Origin: Aulostomus chinensis
Taxonomy: Eukaryota > Chordata > Actinopteri > Syngnathiformes > Aulostomidae
NCBI GenBank assembly: GCA_037954235.1
Contig: JBBMOA010000002.1
Coordinates: 15,943,009-16,007,008, forward strand
Reading direction: 5' to 3'
Length of the DNA: 64,000 nucleotides
The translations under genes were made by a program, and so were the position numbers. The notes below the pieces were generated by a model, which was not told where the DNA came from, did no database searches, and saw nothing but the letters and a program-made list of their open reading frames with translations. Below, in pieces: positions 1-11,407 of the stretch (positions are counted from its first letter, which is position 1; every line of letters starts with the position of its first letter).

Positions 1-143
1 CTGTAGTGATCATATGTTCCAATCTTTGGTAAACTGGTTTCTAACAGCACCCGTGAACTGAAACTGTTGAGGATATCACAACTGATTCTGCTAAATGTTG
101 CCACTCATTTTGTAATTTAAATGTTTTTTTTCCCCCCACATAG

Positions 144-355
144 AAAGCTGGGAGCAGAGTGATGTTGGAGAAATTGCTCAGACTCTGCTTTTCCTATTAA
201 AGAGACTTCCAGAGGGGCAAAAAGAAATCACAGCATTTTTCAACATGGAACTAATTTTCATCGCTCTAAAAATTGTTAATAATTTCTCAGAAATTGCACA
301 TTTCGTCCAGGTGCTTTATACGTCTCCTCCTTTGGATGTTTGGAATGTACTTGAT
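144..355 (+). CDS. Candidate internal exon of an unrecognised host gene
   Basis: A pyrimidine-rich tract (t/c run ending 'acatag' at 143) is followed by a frame that is open from the third exon base. It runs to a good splice donor, 'gat|gtaagg', at 355/356, giving a 212-bp exon that ends on a codon boundary. The predicted peptide is about 70 residues. It begins after a split codon with SWEQSDVGEIAQ and has two amphipathic stretches (TLLFLLKRL and MELIFIALKIVNNF), which could be helical. The frame stays open past the donor to 484, so openness alone proves little. I do not recognise the family, and no partner exon was identified elsewhere in the window. Support is acceptor plus frame plus donor only. 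It could be a chance open frame. Confidence 0.3.
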
Positions 356-694
356 GTAAGGAGACATTTATTTGTCACAGTATACAAATACTACTTCAAT
401 TTGGCTACAACTAATATGTCTAATGTGTCTAAAAGCAACTGCAATACTCAATTTTTGTTTAAAAGGCTGTTTCTGTTACATTGAAAGACATTTTTCCAAT
501 CTACTCATGTTAAAGTGTCTGTTGACCATGATATTTGTACCGTAAATTCTGGACTATAAGCCGCGACTTTTTTTTCGACGCTTCATGCCCCGCGGCTTAT
601 ACTCCGGTGCGTCTTATACGAGGATTTTACCTTCACCCTGGGGTGTGGCCGGCAGCGGCAGCAGGCAGTAATTCCCTATTGTTCCTGATTGCAG

Positions 695-765
695 CTCCAG
701 GTACCGTACTTAGGGAAATTCCTAGCCAAATGATATGGTAATTTCTCTAAGTACTGTACTTGGAG
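695..765. repeat. Internal 26-bp inverted repeat (stem-loop) in pogo element
   Basis: Arms 695-720 and 740-765 pair over 26 bp with three mismatches (arm core 'gtacttagggaaatt' against 'aatttctctaagtac'), with a 19-nt loop. It lies between the left end and the coding frame. It could be the remnant of a smaller inserted inverted-repeat element or a structural part of this family. Confidence 0.6.
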
Positions 766-840
766 CGTCCAGTCCATGCCGCGGTGCAGTGTAAAAAGAG
801 CATCACACAATATTTTCAGTCATTTGTACTCACCCTTAAG

Positions 841-1158
841 ATGGAGAGCAGAAGAAGGAATGCTTATGATGCAGCTTTCAAGTTAAAGGCAATCAATCTG
901 GCAGTTAAAGATGGAAATAGAGCTGCAGCACGTAAGTTTGGCATAAACGAATCGATGGTGAGACGCTGGAGGCGGCAACATGACGAACTGACCCAATGCA
1001 AAAAGACGACAAAAGCTTTCAGAGTTCATAATAGCAGATGGCCCGGACTTGAAAACGCTCTGGAAGACTGGGTCAACACGCGAGAACGGGCGGCCGAGGT
1101 GTTTCCGCCGTGCACCGCGGCTTATTTACCGGTGCGGCTTATACGTGTACAAAGTTGA
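841..1158 (+). CDS. pogo-type N-terminal DNA-binding domain protein, lacks catalytic domain
   Basis: This 106-codon frame lies inside the pogo-like element. The ATG at 841 is preferred over the one at 760 because the residues after it start the recognisable domain. Residues ~8-50 (FKLKAINLAVKDGNRAAARK, then FGIN and VRRWRRQ) match the helix-turn-helix domain (Brinker/psq/CENP-B type) at the N terminus of pogo and POGK-like transposases. Residues ~65-85 (RWPGLENALEDWVNTRER) resemble the start of the second, CENP-B-type DNA-binding domain. No DDE catalytic domain follows: the frame runs into the subterminal repeat and stops at 1158. A product could bind element ends but not cut DNA. Whether it is expressed is unknown; it may be a decayed transposase gene. 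Confidence 0.6.
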   Translation: MESRRRNAYDAAFKLKAINLAVKDGNRAAARKFGINESMVRRWRRQHDELTQCKKTTKAFRVHNSRWPGLENALEDWVNTRERAAEVFPPCTAAYLPVRLIRVQS

Positions 1159-1225
1159 TTTTTTCCCTAAAATAAGCATCTGCGGCTTACATAACGGTGC
1201 GCTCTATCGTCCGGAATTTACGGTA

Positions 1226-4214
1226 TATAGAAAGAAGAGAGAAAGGAAAAGGAAAGGAACAAAATACACATTGAACAAGTCCCAGGATTGTTTGACTACA
1301 ATTATAGTTTATATTTGATCATTTGCGTAGTGTATTCAGATGTGACATGACAGCACAAGTCAGTGGAAGTCAGTAGCATAGTTGGACTTGTGTCTTCTGA
1401 GGTGAAGGACGTACTCAAACCATGGAGACATTCCTTTGAGGTTACACTGGTTCAGACCAAGCATTAGCAATATTCCAAGAGGACGTAACCCAAGTATGAT
1501 GTGATTAAATTGCCAGCAAATATAAAAATAATAATCTTTATCCTCAGAGGAATCCTTTCCAACATTGCCTGGATTATGTCAATTTATGTGTATTTTGAAG
1601 TATATCATTGGAAAAGGTTGATGGAGCCTAATGCAGTGAATATTTAATTCGCAAGATTGTTTCTGCCACCGTTGTCGCCTCATATTTTCACAAACTTTGA
1701 CTTCATCTCCAGACAGCAGCGACATGTCCGGCAGAAGCACTTAAGAACATTTACAGTTCACCCAACTGAGAATTATTCCTCATAACATCTCAGTAAGTTT
1801 CCCTGATCTGTGTTTCACAACCCCATATTTTGCTTGTACTGCCGTCTTCTGGCAGCATGGAAACACACCTAATTAACATTTCCTGCATGCAAACTTAAAT
1901 TTCACCTGACAATTACATGAAGACACTACAGCAGTGTTGTCAAACAGATTTTCTTCGGCGCTGGCCTCAGTTGCAGTCACAATGTCACTCCAGAGGAAAT
2001 GAGTAACTGAAGCTAAATAGGAGAGGGTTGACAGGCAGTGTGTGTGTGTGTGGGGGGGGGTGGTGGTGATGGTGGGTGGAAGACGAGAAGCAGTCAACAC
2101 ACTGCTGAGAGAGACTGGCTACCGGGGAGTGTAAATCTCAAGACCAGTGAAAATCCAGCTGGTGGTAAGCCACAGGAGAAGATTGGCAGGTGGCCAAGCA
2201 GAGCCGGCTGTGGCTGGTGACTGATGTGGTCGAGGTAAATGGAGCTCAACGCAAACCGCAGAGAGACTGAAACAACAGGGCTGAGGAGGGGCAGCCGGAG
2301 TCAAACGACTGTCTGAAGAGAGCGTTCAGTAACTGAACCACCCAGAGATGAGACTTACTACTACTTTAATCTTCTTCTTTGCTAAATTGGTCATTAGCAG
2401 GAAGGTTGCATGCTCCGAAGCTTAAATTTAAGACCAGCATGTGATACGGATTTTTTGGTATTTTGTAAAGCTTTTATTTGCTCAGATTTTCCCTCTTCAT
2501 CTTAATGTTTCATTTGATACTGCCAATTGAATGTGTTCAATCATTTAATGCAATACATGTTTTCCTGCCCACCCTGCACCATTTTAAGTACTGGATGACT
2601 TTTGGATTGCAGTGCTTGCATCAAAGTGAAGATATTAGTCATTATTTTCCAAATCAATCAGTTCAACAGTTTTTTTATGAGAAGTAATCAACAGTTATTA
2701 CATGAGAAGTTTTACACATTTCTAAACGATCAGACAATCTACCCCTTCTGCCTCCTCACTGAAACAAGAGCTATTTTTGCAACCCCTAAATTGTTTTGAC
2801 ATTTTAAGTTATGGTGTCCTCTTCTGTCTGCATCTGTCTCCATTCTGGCGAGGCAGGTATTCAGCATCTCTCTCAGGGACATAAGTCCTTTTTCAGTCTC
2901 AAATTCATGTCCCCACAGATTTACAAGGGGACTGATCATCTGACAGCGCAGGCCTCTCCCTAACCTCATTGTTCTTGGCTAAATCTGCACATCACATTCA
3001 ATACTAGCGTAGTTTCATGTGATCTGAGGTTTGATTCTTCAGAAATTTCTCAATAAGTACGATTTTTTTTTTCAAAATGGATATAAAGTCTTCTTTGCTC
3101 CACATTGAGTCAGCTGTGGTTTTTCTCTATCAGTTTTCCAAATTGCATGAAGCATGTGACAGCAATACATCCGCTTCACATGTGGCAGTATGTGTTTTAT
3201 CTAAATCACTAAAATTCACTTTCACTTAAGAGCACAGAGCCAGTGGGGAAACTCTAGTATGCAACAGAGATCTGAATGAGAAACGCCACGACTTGGTGTG
3301 TGCTTTTAGCGGGACAAAGTAAATGTATGAACATGATTTGTTTTCAGTGACATGATTTATGATGTTCCTTATATCCACGCGTGTATACAGATGTGGGGTG
3401 TATGTTTACATATGTGATTTAATATTCATGCATGCATGTATGTACGCCAATTGTAAATCCCTGTTTACACTTTTAAAAAGAAATATTTTCAATATTTAGT
3501 TTATTTTCTTCACAATTAGCTCAGAGTTGTAAATAATTATTCAATCTAAATGTGAAATCTCTATGCTAAATATAAATGTTAAATGTAAACAGAAGCTCAT
3601 GTGTATCATTGTAGTTTCAATAAAAGCTTATGTTGAATGAAACAAGGCTCACACTTTTCTTCTGAACCTGTGATTAAAACAACTACACTTGGCAGGTTCC
3701 AAATTTATGGTTCATGCAAGCTGGTGTAGGTCCACACCATCAGTGTAGCCCTGCAGGGGAAACAGTGAGGAGACGAACTGTACCACCAGTGGATCAGTTT
3801 ATGCGCAGATGCATTTCATAGCTAGAATCTTCTCACATGAACATGTATAACAGTCACAATAGTGTAGTCATACTGTGCGTGGCATTCTTTTGTATCAAGA
3901 CTTGGTGTCAGAATTTAAATTTGACGTTTTGATTTCATCTTCAAAATCGACATTAGATTTAACATTTAGGTTTCATTTAGATTTAGCGTTGAATTTTCTT
4001 TCACACATCCGAATATATGTTTTTATAACTTGTGTCTTTAACGTGAAGCAAATGAACTAAATATTGAAAATATAATCACGGTCTTACAATCAGCATCCCA
4101 TACACACGTACAGTTATAAGCATATGTTTGAGGCTGTATTTGTTTATAAAAGTGACACTTGAACACAGCATTACTAGTAAATAATTCCTTGCTTTTTTCC
4201 TATCATGACAAACA
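1226..4214. other. No gene seen; AT-rich unique DNA
   Basis: No open frame here shows a recognisable domain or coherent splice sites. The only low-complexity stretch is a short TG tract running into G-rich DNA at 2039-2075. AATAAA occurs near 3620 ('caataaaagc') but no upstream coding sequence supports a gene end. I see nothing else. Confidence 0.5.
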
Positions 4215-4293
4215 AGTGTGTATGTGTGTGTGTGTGTGTGTTTGTGTGTGTGTATATGTGTGAGAAAACAGACACACACACACAGACACACAC
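4215..4293. repeat. (TG)n tract followed by (CA)n tract
   Basis: An interrupted TG array occupies 4215-4262 and a CA array 4272-4293, only about 10 bp apart. The two arms can pair with each other as a hairpin. Small open frames across it are products of the dinucleotide repeat. Confidence 0.85.
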
Positions 4294-4723
4294 CGAAGTG
4301 AAGTAGTGTATGTACACAGGATTTTGGTTAATTCATACTGTGAAGGCCCTCAGGCAGAAGATATTCTCCTTTTTTGTGTTGGCAATAAACAACAATAAAA
4401 GAAATCCATTTGTTTTGAACTTTATATGCTGTGAAAAGAAAAAACAATTCTTAGAACTTCTTATTTCAAAGTTTTAAATGATAAAAGTGGGTGAGTGGCT
4501 CTTAACTGCATTTTAAAAATGTTAGAATTCCTAGATTGGAAGAAAAACTGTTACATAAGAGAAGAAGAGAGGAGACTCAGTCCACAGACATGAAAAGGCT
4601 TCAGCATGCAAACCATAGCTTGAGTAGCATTGCTGTCAAAACTGCAAGCAAGCACCTCCTGATAAAATAAATTGAAAATGATAGAAGAATCTTATCACAA
4701 TTCAAGAGGCTCATCTAAACCAT

Positions 4724-5097
4724 CCATCCATCCATCCATTTTCTACTGCTTATTCTTAGGGTCATGGGGGGCTGGAGCCTATCCTAGCAGCTTTGGGGCG
4801 AGAGGCGGGGTTCACCCTGGACAGGTCACCAGTCCATCACAGGACCAACACATAGAGACAGACAACCATTCACACTCACAGTCACACCTACGGTCAATTT
4901 AGAGTATCAATCAGCCTCGTCCCCTCTTGATGTCTTTGGACTGTGGGAGGAAGCTGGAGTACCAGAGAGAACCCACACAGGAACAGGGAGAACATGGAGA
5001 CTCACACAGAAAGATCCTGTGATGGAGCCGGGACTGGAACCTGGAACCTTCTTGCTGTGAGGCCACAGTGCTGACCACTGCACCACCGTGCCGCCCT
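4724..5097 (-). mobile_element. tRNA-derived SINE, full length, with 14-bp target-site duplication
   Basis: Read on the minus strand, the element starts with a tRNA-like head (GGCGGCACGGTGGTGCAGTG, then the 'cctcacagcaagaaggttcc' box), passes a conserved body (ttctgtgtg...cctcccacagtccaaagac) and ends in '...gctgggg...ccccccatgacc' plus a (GATG)n tail at 4724-4738. The flanks carry a perfect 14-bp duplication, ctcatctaaaccat, at 4710-4723 and 5098-5111, so this is a complete insertion. Head and body resemble the V-SINE/DANA (HE1) superfamily of fishes. The GATG tail resembles that of Rex3/RTE-type LINEs, which may have supplied the transposition machinery (inference). Confidence 0.85.
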
Positions 5098-5866
5098 CTC
5101 ATCTAAACCATTGAGGAAAATAGTTCATCTATTCTAGAAGCACTTCAGCTATGCAGGGGTTTACTTTGTCGAGAGACGCAGCCAAAATTTCAAGTTGAAA
5201 CTCCCACAATCCCACTGGAATCTACATTACAGTCAGTGACGGAGCAGGAGCAGGGATCAGCCCACAATTTAATGCCTTACCTGCTGGGAGCATATGTGAA
5301 GAGCTCATCCTCAAGCTTTCTGACATTTACTTGGATTTATAATGAGCAAATTTTCTAAATTACACAATGGATCTGAACAACTATTATAAAGGTTTACTGG
5401 CTATATTTAAAAGTTCCAGTTTTCTTTGAATGTCACGCTCTTGGAGAAAAGAAAAGCAGGGCTTTCCGTTCAGCTGTACCAGTGGATGCCTCCTTCAATA
5501 AGAATTCAAAATAAAATCTCAGAAGAAATGTATTTAACTTGTTTATCTTGTCTTTTGTGAGAAAGAGGGAAGTGTCTGATGACCCTACGATGACTCTGCA
5601 GAGCATCAACACAAATTCCAGTCTATGCAGAAGGGGTTTGACGGGGGGGTGTCACTGTTTGCACACAAAGAGGCAGGATCTACACTTGCAGTTTATCATT
5701 AACAAGTGGTTGCTAATGTTGCGGCACTGCTGCCACTGGCCGTTTATTTCCTGGCAGGAGACAGTCAGTCTCATCAGAAACAGCCAAATGTGCTCTCACG
5801 CTACAGCTAAAATAAATTAGAAACAATGTAAGTCAGCTAGCACACTAAAAACAAGTCTATCTCTAT

Positions 5867-5974
5867 GAGAACATACAAACTCCACACAGAAAGAACCCGT
5901 GCGTGGGACAGGACTTGAACCTGGAACCTTCTTGCTGTGAGGTAACAGTGCAGACCACTGCACCACCGTGTCAC
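5867..5974 (-). mobile_element. SINE fragment (tRNA-like head only)
   Basis: This is a truncated copy of the same SINE family. It keeps the tRNA-like head ('accttcttgctgtgaggtaac', 'ccactgcaccaccgtg') and about 50 bp of the body ('actccacacagaaag'). The rest of the body and the GATG tail are missing. No target-site duplication is evident, in keeping with an old, trimmed copy. Confidence 0.75.
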
Positions 5975-7509
5975 TCTGAAGTGTTTCACACATTTCAAAA
6001 TTAAATTGATCCCAACATAGACAAAGTTCTTCCATTCACACCAGATTAATAAAAACACTGAAGCAGTACATCGCCATCAGCTGCTCCCACTTGTACAAAA
6101 CTGGTTTATCCAGAAAAATGTGCAGATGGAACACACCTGATAGTTTTTCTGAAGGCGAATTGGAAATAACTTTTTCTTAAAATGTGGCTTATGCTAGAAA
6201 ATGCTAGAAGCAAACACACCATGTGTTTGGTGACTATGGCTGCTTTCTACTCAATTTCATCGCTGTTCCTTTCACACTGCAGGACTACAATTGTAAATGT
6301 CAAAGCTGTTTGACATTTACATTCATAATGCACTTTATCTCTGGCTGACTACCCAACACTTACATACACTTAGTGTTTGACCAATTTTCTTTATCTCTGA
6401 CCAGAATTCCTAAAAACAAGAAAGAAAGAAAAAATGCGGTTCCAGCGCAATCCTGTACACGACTACCTTTCAGACATCATATTGCGTGATAAATGTACAG
6501 TAACATGAGTTTCAGATTAGCAGAGTCGGTGTAAATATTCACATTCAAGGAAATTTGTTTGCGTTGTGGCTAACAAAAAACAAGAACAACACAACACAAG
6601 AAGTAAGTTGTGGGGTATGAATGAGACTGTTAGTTTACAGTATAGATAGTGATTTAAAAAATTAAGTTGCCGTGAGATTATGCACATAGCCATTTTAACT
6701 TCCCCTTATGGAGAGGACATGTTTTTTTGTAAGTAAATATTTTTCAGTTCTAATGTTTCTTGTAATGTTTTCCAAACACAAACATGTGCCCAAGAACCCT
6801 TGTCTACCTTTCATTGTTCCTCCTGCAAGTGGGTGAGCCCTGGAGTTAAACCAGCACGAGACCATGTTTTAAACACTGTTGGTGGAATTAATTCATAGTT
6901 TGCAATAAATGAAGATGGCAGCAGAGCAAACACACAGGTAGGACTTTGTCGATATTGACCTCTGTTGCAAATCCAAAATCGTCATTAGCTGCTGCTATAG
7001 TTCTCAGCCAGGTTTTCAGGGCCGAGAGTTAGCGCGATCTAAACCTGTCAAACATCAGGTCTGTGAATATGGACCTTCTTTTTAATTTTTTTTTTCCCAG
7101 GACATTACATTTGGACAGTGAAGGATGGACTTCACATTTTGCTTCTTTCTCCAGGCAAAGTTTAATGTGATGAAGATGAATATGATCAAATTCAATTACA
7201 TTTTTGGCGTCATTACTTATTGCGATCCCGGTGAGATATTTCCCTGAGTGGAACGACAGAGAAGGGCTTTGATAATTTCGATTGCTGTCCATGCTATAGC
7301 TCAATGAATGTCATGCACAAATTAAAAACAAACTTCTGATATCCAAATAGTTATGTCTGCGACCATGTGACTAACCTTTTACGTAACTTTTCATTTAGAG
7401 GATCAGCTTCCCGGCTAGTATTCCAGGAGCTCACTCAATCACATAACATGTGTAGCACGCTTGGACACAAAAAAGGATTTTCCAGGCGTGTATGGGTTTT
7501 ATCAACAAC
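5975..7509. other. No gene seen
   Basis: AT-rich, apparently unique DNA. None of the short open frames has a domain I recognise. No extended tandem repeat was noticed. Confidence 0.45.
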
Positions 7510-7596
7510 TTACTTTCCTCTTTCTGCAAACACAGAAACACAAGCACATCGGTAACTCAGCTGCTTACTGCAGGCTGTCCGTTCAGTGAAAGAAAC
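7510..7596 (+). repeat. Direct repeat, copy 1 (~88 bp)
   Basis: This segment matches 7867-7954 in direct orientation, sharing the exact core 'gaaacacaagcacatcggt' plus 'ctgtccgtt' downstream, with roughly one mismatch in six overall. The offset is about 357 bp. It may be the two ends of an old retroelement or a local tandem duplication; I do not recognise a family. Confidence 0.65.
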
Positions 7597-7866
7597 ATAA
7601 AATGTCCGTTTCTGCTATAATATTCAAAATAAACCCAGTTATAATGTTCTGCACGCTCACACAGTTTACATTCCAGCAAGCTACAGGTGGACAGACTGTT
7701 ACTTTTCTGAGCTAATTAACAACGCCAGGCGGCTCATCGTTACAGACGAGCAGGTCGTTACCTATCTTATAAACTCCAGCAAAACTCTCATATTAACGTT
7801 ACTCACAGTCCCTGCCATGCACACATCACTAAGACATCTGCGTTGCTACTTTTATACATGTTTTCA

Positions 7867-7954
7867 TTACTTTACCTCACCTGCAAACAAAGAAACACAA
7901 GCACATCGGTGGCTCAGTTGCTTACAGCCTGCTGTCCGTTTGGTGAATGACACA
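7867..7954 (+). repeat. Direct repeat, copy 2 (~88 bp)
   Basis: Partner of 7510-7596. The similarity starts at 'ttactttacctc' and ends near 'gaatgacaca'; sequence on both sides diverges. The ~270 bp between the copies holds no open frame of note. Confidence 0.65.
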
Positions 7955-8288
7955 ACCGCCCCTGCCCCACCCATAGGACCCCTCAGGACCCCCAGCTGCC
8001 CAAAGTGCCTGTGTGAGCTCCACTCATTGACACTGCACTTTAACCTTTATAAAAATATTACAGGTGAGGCCAGAATAAATGAATCAGAACATTCATGGAC
8101 AAAATAATAAACTCAAACCAGGAAAAATCCTAAGGAAAAATAATAAATGAGAATGGGGGGTGCCCAGTGTCCATTAATGTAGTCAGTATTACTGAGGGTT
8201 CCACAATGATGTGATTTCTTTGAGTCCATTTTAACTTTTTCTTTCAATTCAAATCTCATGAAAACAATGCAAAATTTTGCATGCCCCG

Positions 8289-8290
<2 letters not shown>

Positions 8291-8350
<60 letters not shown>
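8291..8350. repeat. (AC)n microsatellite, about 30 uninterrupted units
   Basis: A pure AC array, preceded by unique DNA and followed by 'attgagttg'. Its purity suggests it is length-variable in the population (inference). Confidence 0.95.
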
Positions 8351-8355
<5 letters not shown>

Positions 8356-8637
8356 GTTGTTTGTTTTCACATGTTAAAGCATGTTTAATCAACAATTACA
8401 CTTCATGGTAATTTCGAAGAAAAAGTACAAAAAGTTACATTCTCATTATAAGCTCATCATTTGATCGACCTGAACATTAGTCATGCTTTGTGGTGATTGA
8501 AACCAAGAGCACTGAGTTAGAAAAAAAGCATTTGACCAAGTTATGGATGAGTTTTTAATCAATGTCAGATAGCAACGTGTTCCAGTATTCAGGTTTGGTT
8601 ACACACAAGGTCGCGCACTGATGTTAAGTCCTCTGCT

Positions 8638-8692
8638 TGTGTGTGTGTGTGTGTGTGTGTGTGGGTGTGTGTGGGTGTGTGTGGGTGTGTGT
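8638..8692. repeat. (TG)n array ending in a GTGGGTGTGT subrepeat
   Basis: The first half is a pure TG array. The second half consists of three 10-bp units of gtgggtgtgt, a higher-order expansion of the dinucleotide. Confidence 0.9.
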
Positions 8693-11317
8693 TTTTCCTG
8701 GACCGTGGGCAGTCATTAAATAATCATCTTGTGTCTGGCTTTGTTAAAATCAGTTATGGAGCGCTTTTTTGTTCCTCGTGACATTTTGATCCCAGCTTTG
8801 TCATTAAGTGAGAGGATGTGATGAAATTTACATAGCCCTAATTCTTCAGCCTGCTGACAACATATTTTTTTCCCAGTGACAGCCATCTTTAATATTTAGA
8901 AGAGTGCTTTCCAATGCCCTTCAACTGTAACTGTGCCTGCAGTATTAATGTAGACTTAATGGCCAAGGTTCTAGAAACGGGCCACAAATGGAGCTCGGCA
9001 TTTTTATGCTCGGGTAGAACGGCTGTTTTCCACATGTAGCCATAATAGCCCACATTGCATATTTCATCAGGTGGTGGCTAGTATTAATTGTTTATCAGCT
9101 AGTGTCCTTTTGTGTTCTATGCAGTTGATTAATGCATTTCAATGTTCAGTGTGTGTGTTCTTGATGATACGACAGTTTTACCGTTCTGAATTGAGGAAAC
9201 TTGTCACCCGCAAGACAAGTCATTAAACTTTAATGTTAAAGATTATTGTCGGGTTAAGATAAGGTTAGGAATGGTAAAGTGATGGTTACGGTTAGGGTAA
9301 AGCTCTGAGATATTTACTTCAAGTGATGTACTCTGAAGTGGTGGAAACATAATCAGATGTTCCTCGTGTGGGTTCTACAGGAAAAGTCTGTAATGAAGTC
9401 CTCTTAATGAAAGCCAAAATAAAAGTCTTTTCCACAAAATCATATAAATCGGATCTTAATTCTTAGTTGATTTTTTTTTTCCTGTGTCAAAACACTTTTA
9501 GCTACCAGCAGGGAAAAAAGATCTCACTCAAGGAACATATTGGATACTTATCTTTATCGCTGTTATGCTTAAATATTACCGTTTAAATTGCAGATGATAA
9601 TCAGTGTGTTTGCTCTCTTGTTCTTTGATTTAGTGCAGCTGGGGGAAAATTAATTCCCGTCAACTGACATTCTCTGTCTCATTGTTTTCTTGTGCTGTTA
9701 CTGCTATTTCCCCAAGTGACGGCATAAATAAGAGGCTAATCAAGTCGGGAAGACTGTTGTTCTTAAATGGGGGGGAGGGGTGTCCTCATCAAGCTCAGCC
9801 ACCAGTTGTCATCAGCTTGTCTGATACACTAACCAGGCCTTCAGGCTTCAAAGTGCTTGGTTCTCTCTATCTCTCTGTCTGTCTCTCTTTCCGTCTGTCT
9901 CTGCCTCTCGCTGCCTTTGCTGATATCTACCTTCTTTTTGCACCTTCAACTCCTCCACACAACCATGCAGTGACAATGAGGCTGACCTACATATCATCAT
10001 ATGCTTTAGCTTATTAGTGTTCATGTTTGTTTAAATTAAATATAATGTTTTTCAAGGCAGAGGTTCTTGTTTTGATGTGACAGTGTGTAATGTCAGAGGG
10101 ATCACTCTTAATGATGAACCTGTATCATCCACCCCTGCATCTCCAACACGGAGACACCTCCATGAATTTAAACCCGAGTGCAGGTCTTACCTTCAATTAC
10201 TGAGTATTTTTCAGGATGAAACAGTTACCTTCAGTGAGTTCAGCAGTCTTCTGAGTTTACTTTCCAACAATTACATGAAGTGGCCATGATTTCAGACAAC
10301 TCTATAATCTAAAAGAACTGTATGATTCTGTGAGATGAAGAATTTTCTCCAACTTAAATTATTAATAATGAGAGATAAAACTCTCATACAAAGGAATTCA
10401 CTATTTTTAGGATCATTTTTGAGTCAACTGGAAAGAGTTCTTAATCACAGTTCTTGATGTCTGGACTCCAAAGGCATCAGGGTGCTTAACACCGCAGTTT
10501 GACAGCTTCGCATTTGTAAGAAAAGGCTGATCTCTGTCCTCTCTGACCATTTAATTCCCTGAATGGACTCGGGCTAATTGGAGATCCTTATCATGATGGT
10601 ATGATGCATTCGAATGATGTGGTCCTTCTTACTGGACTGAGAGCAATTGGGGGGAAAATAGGAGAGAATGTCTTGACGGCAATGACTTTACCGTACTTCC
10701 TACAAAGATCTGCAGGTTCAAGAAACCATGCAAAGGATTTAAAGAAAACTTTGGGCAGACATTGATTATACGATGTTGGCTTTTTATGCTTTTACTAACC
10801 TGCAACCTCTATATTTAAATTAGAGAGCGCTCTGTTATTTCTTTCATTATAATTCTTTTTTTCATACGAACAAGTTTGTTGTTGAACACAGCGAATCCAG
10901 TCTTAATGCAGACCAAACACAATTCACAAATCAAGCATTTTAAAGTTGTTTGCTTGTCAGACGGACCTGACAAAGCATGATGTTTAGCACAATTGCTATC
11001 ATTATATCATTACCTCAACATTGTGTTTGATCTGTTTATTCTAGGACAAATCAAAGCAAAATCCAAACTGAAAGTCTATCCATCATCCGCTTGCTGGAGA
11101 CGGCTATGAAAGTCAGTCAGCTGTATGAGCTTCCAGCTCCTGTAATACACACAGACAGACAGTGATTGGCTGTTCAACATGTCAGAGATTTCCATGAATG
11201 GGAGAGCAACAACACGGTAATTTCAGGTTAATAAAAGGAGTTAAAGAAACATGTATCATGCTGCACGTAATTCCCTGCTCCTGTCCTGTGGGTTGCGAAC
11301 AATGTGGTAACACAATC
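8693..11317. other. No gene seen; includes pyrimidine-rich and TTAGG-like tracts
   Basis: Segment 8740-9125 is compositionally complex, without simple repeats, and could be a conserved non-coding block. 9250-9300 contains degenerate ggttagg-like units. 9865-9915 is rich in TCTG/TCTC units. No exon was identified with confidence. Confidence 0.4.
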
Positions 11318-11335
11318 CTGTGATGTGTGTAGCTA

Positions 11336-11407
11336 CTCATAATGTAATAACGGCTCATAATGTAATAACGGCTCATAATGTAATAACGGCTCATAATGTA
11401 ACAATGG
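11336..11407 (+). repeat. Four tandem 18-bp units
   Basis: Units start at 11336, 11354, 11372 and 11390, each 'ctcataatgtaataacgg'. The last unit differs at two bases. They lie in the left arm of the foldback-like element, and inverted copies occur at 11911-11945. Confidence 0.9.

Larger units (their letters stand above)
540..1223 (+). mobile_element. pogo/Tc1-mariner type DNA element, non-autonomous
   Basis: The ends form terminal inverted repeats. The left end begins CCGTAAATTC-t-GGAC-t-ATA at 540, and the reverse complement of the right end (to 1223) begins CCGTAAATTC-c-GGAC-g-ATA. Both are flanked by TA (538-539 and 1224-1225), the target of Tc1/mariner/pogo elements. Inside, a ~30-bp subterminal motif with core 'gcggctta' recurs in the same orientation at 591-620, 1116-1145 and about 1180-1209, with an inverted partial copy at 556-566. 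These could be transposase binding sites. At 684 bp the element is too short for a full transposase. It carries one short frame (841-1158) for a DNA-binding domain and an internal 26-bp stem-loop (695-765). The class call rests on the TA target, the terminal repeats and the encoded domain; the exact family name is not assigned. Confidence 0.75.

Noticed and set aside
9250..9300. Interstitial telomere repeat (ggttagg units)
   Set aside because: Units are irregular and degenerate; no run of TTAGGG.
11336..11407. CRISPR-like array (four equal short repeats)
   Set aside because: Units are adjacent with no spacers, and the DNA is vertebrate; they belong to the arm of a foldback-like element.
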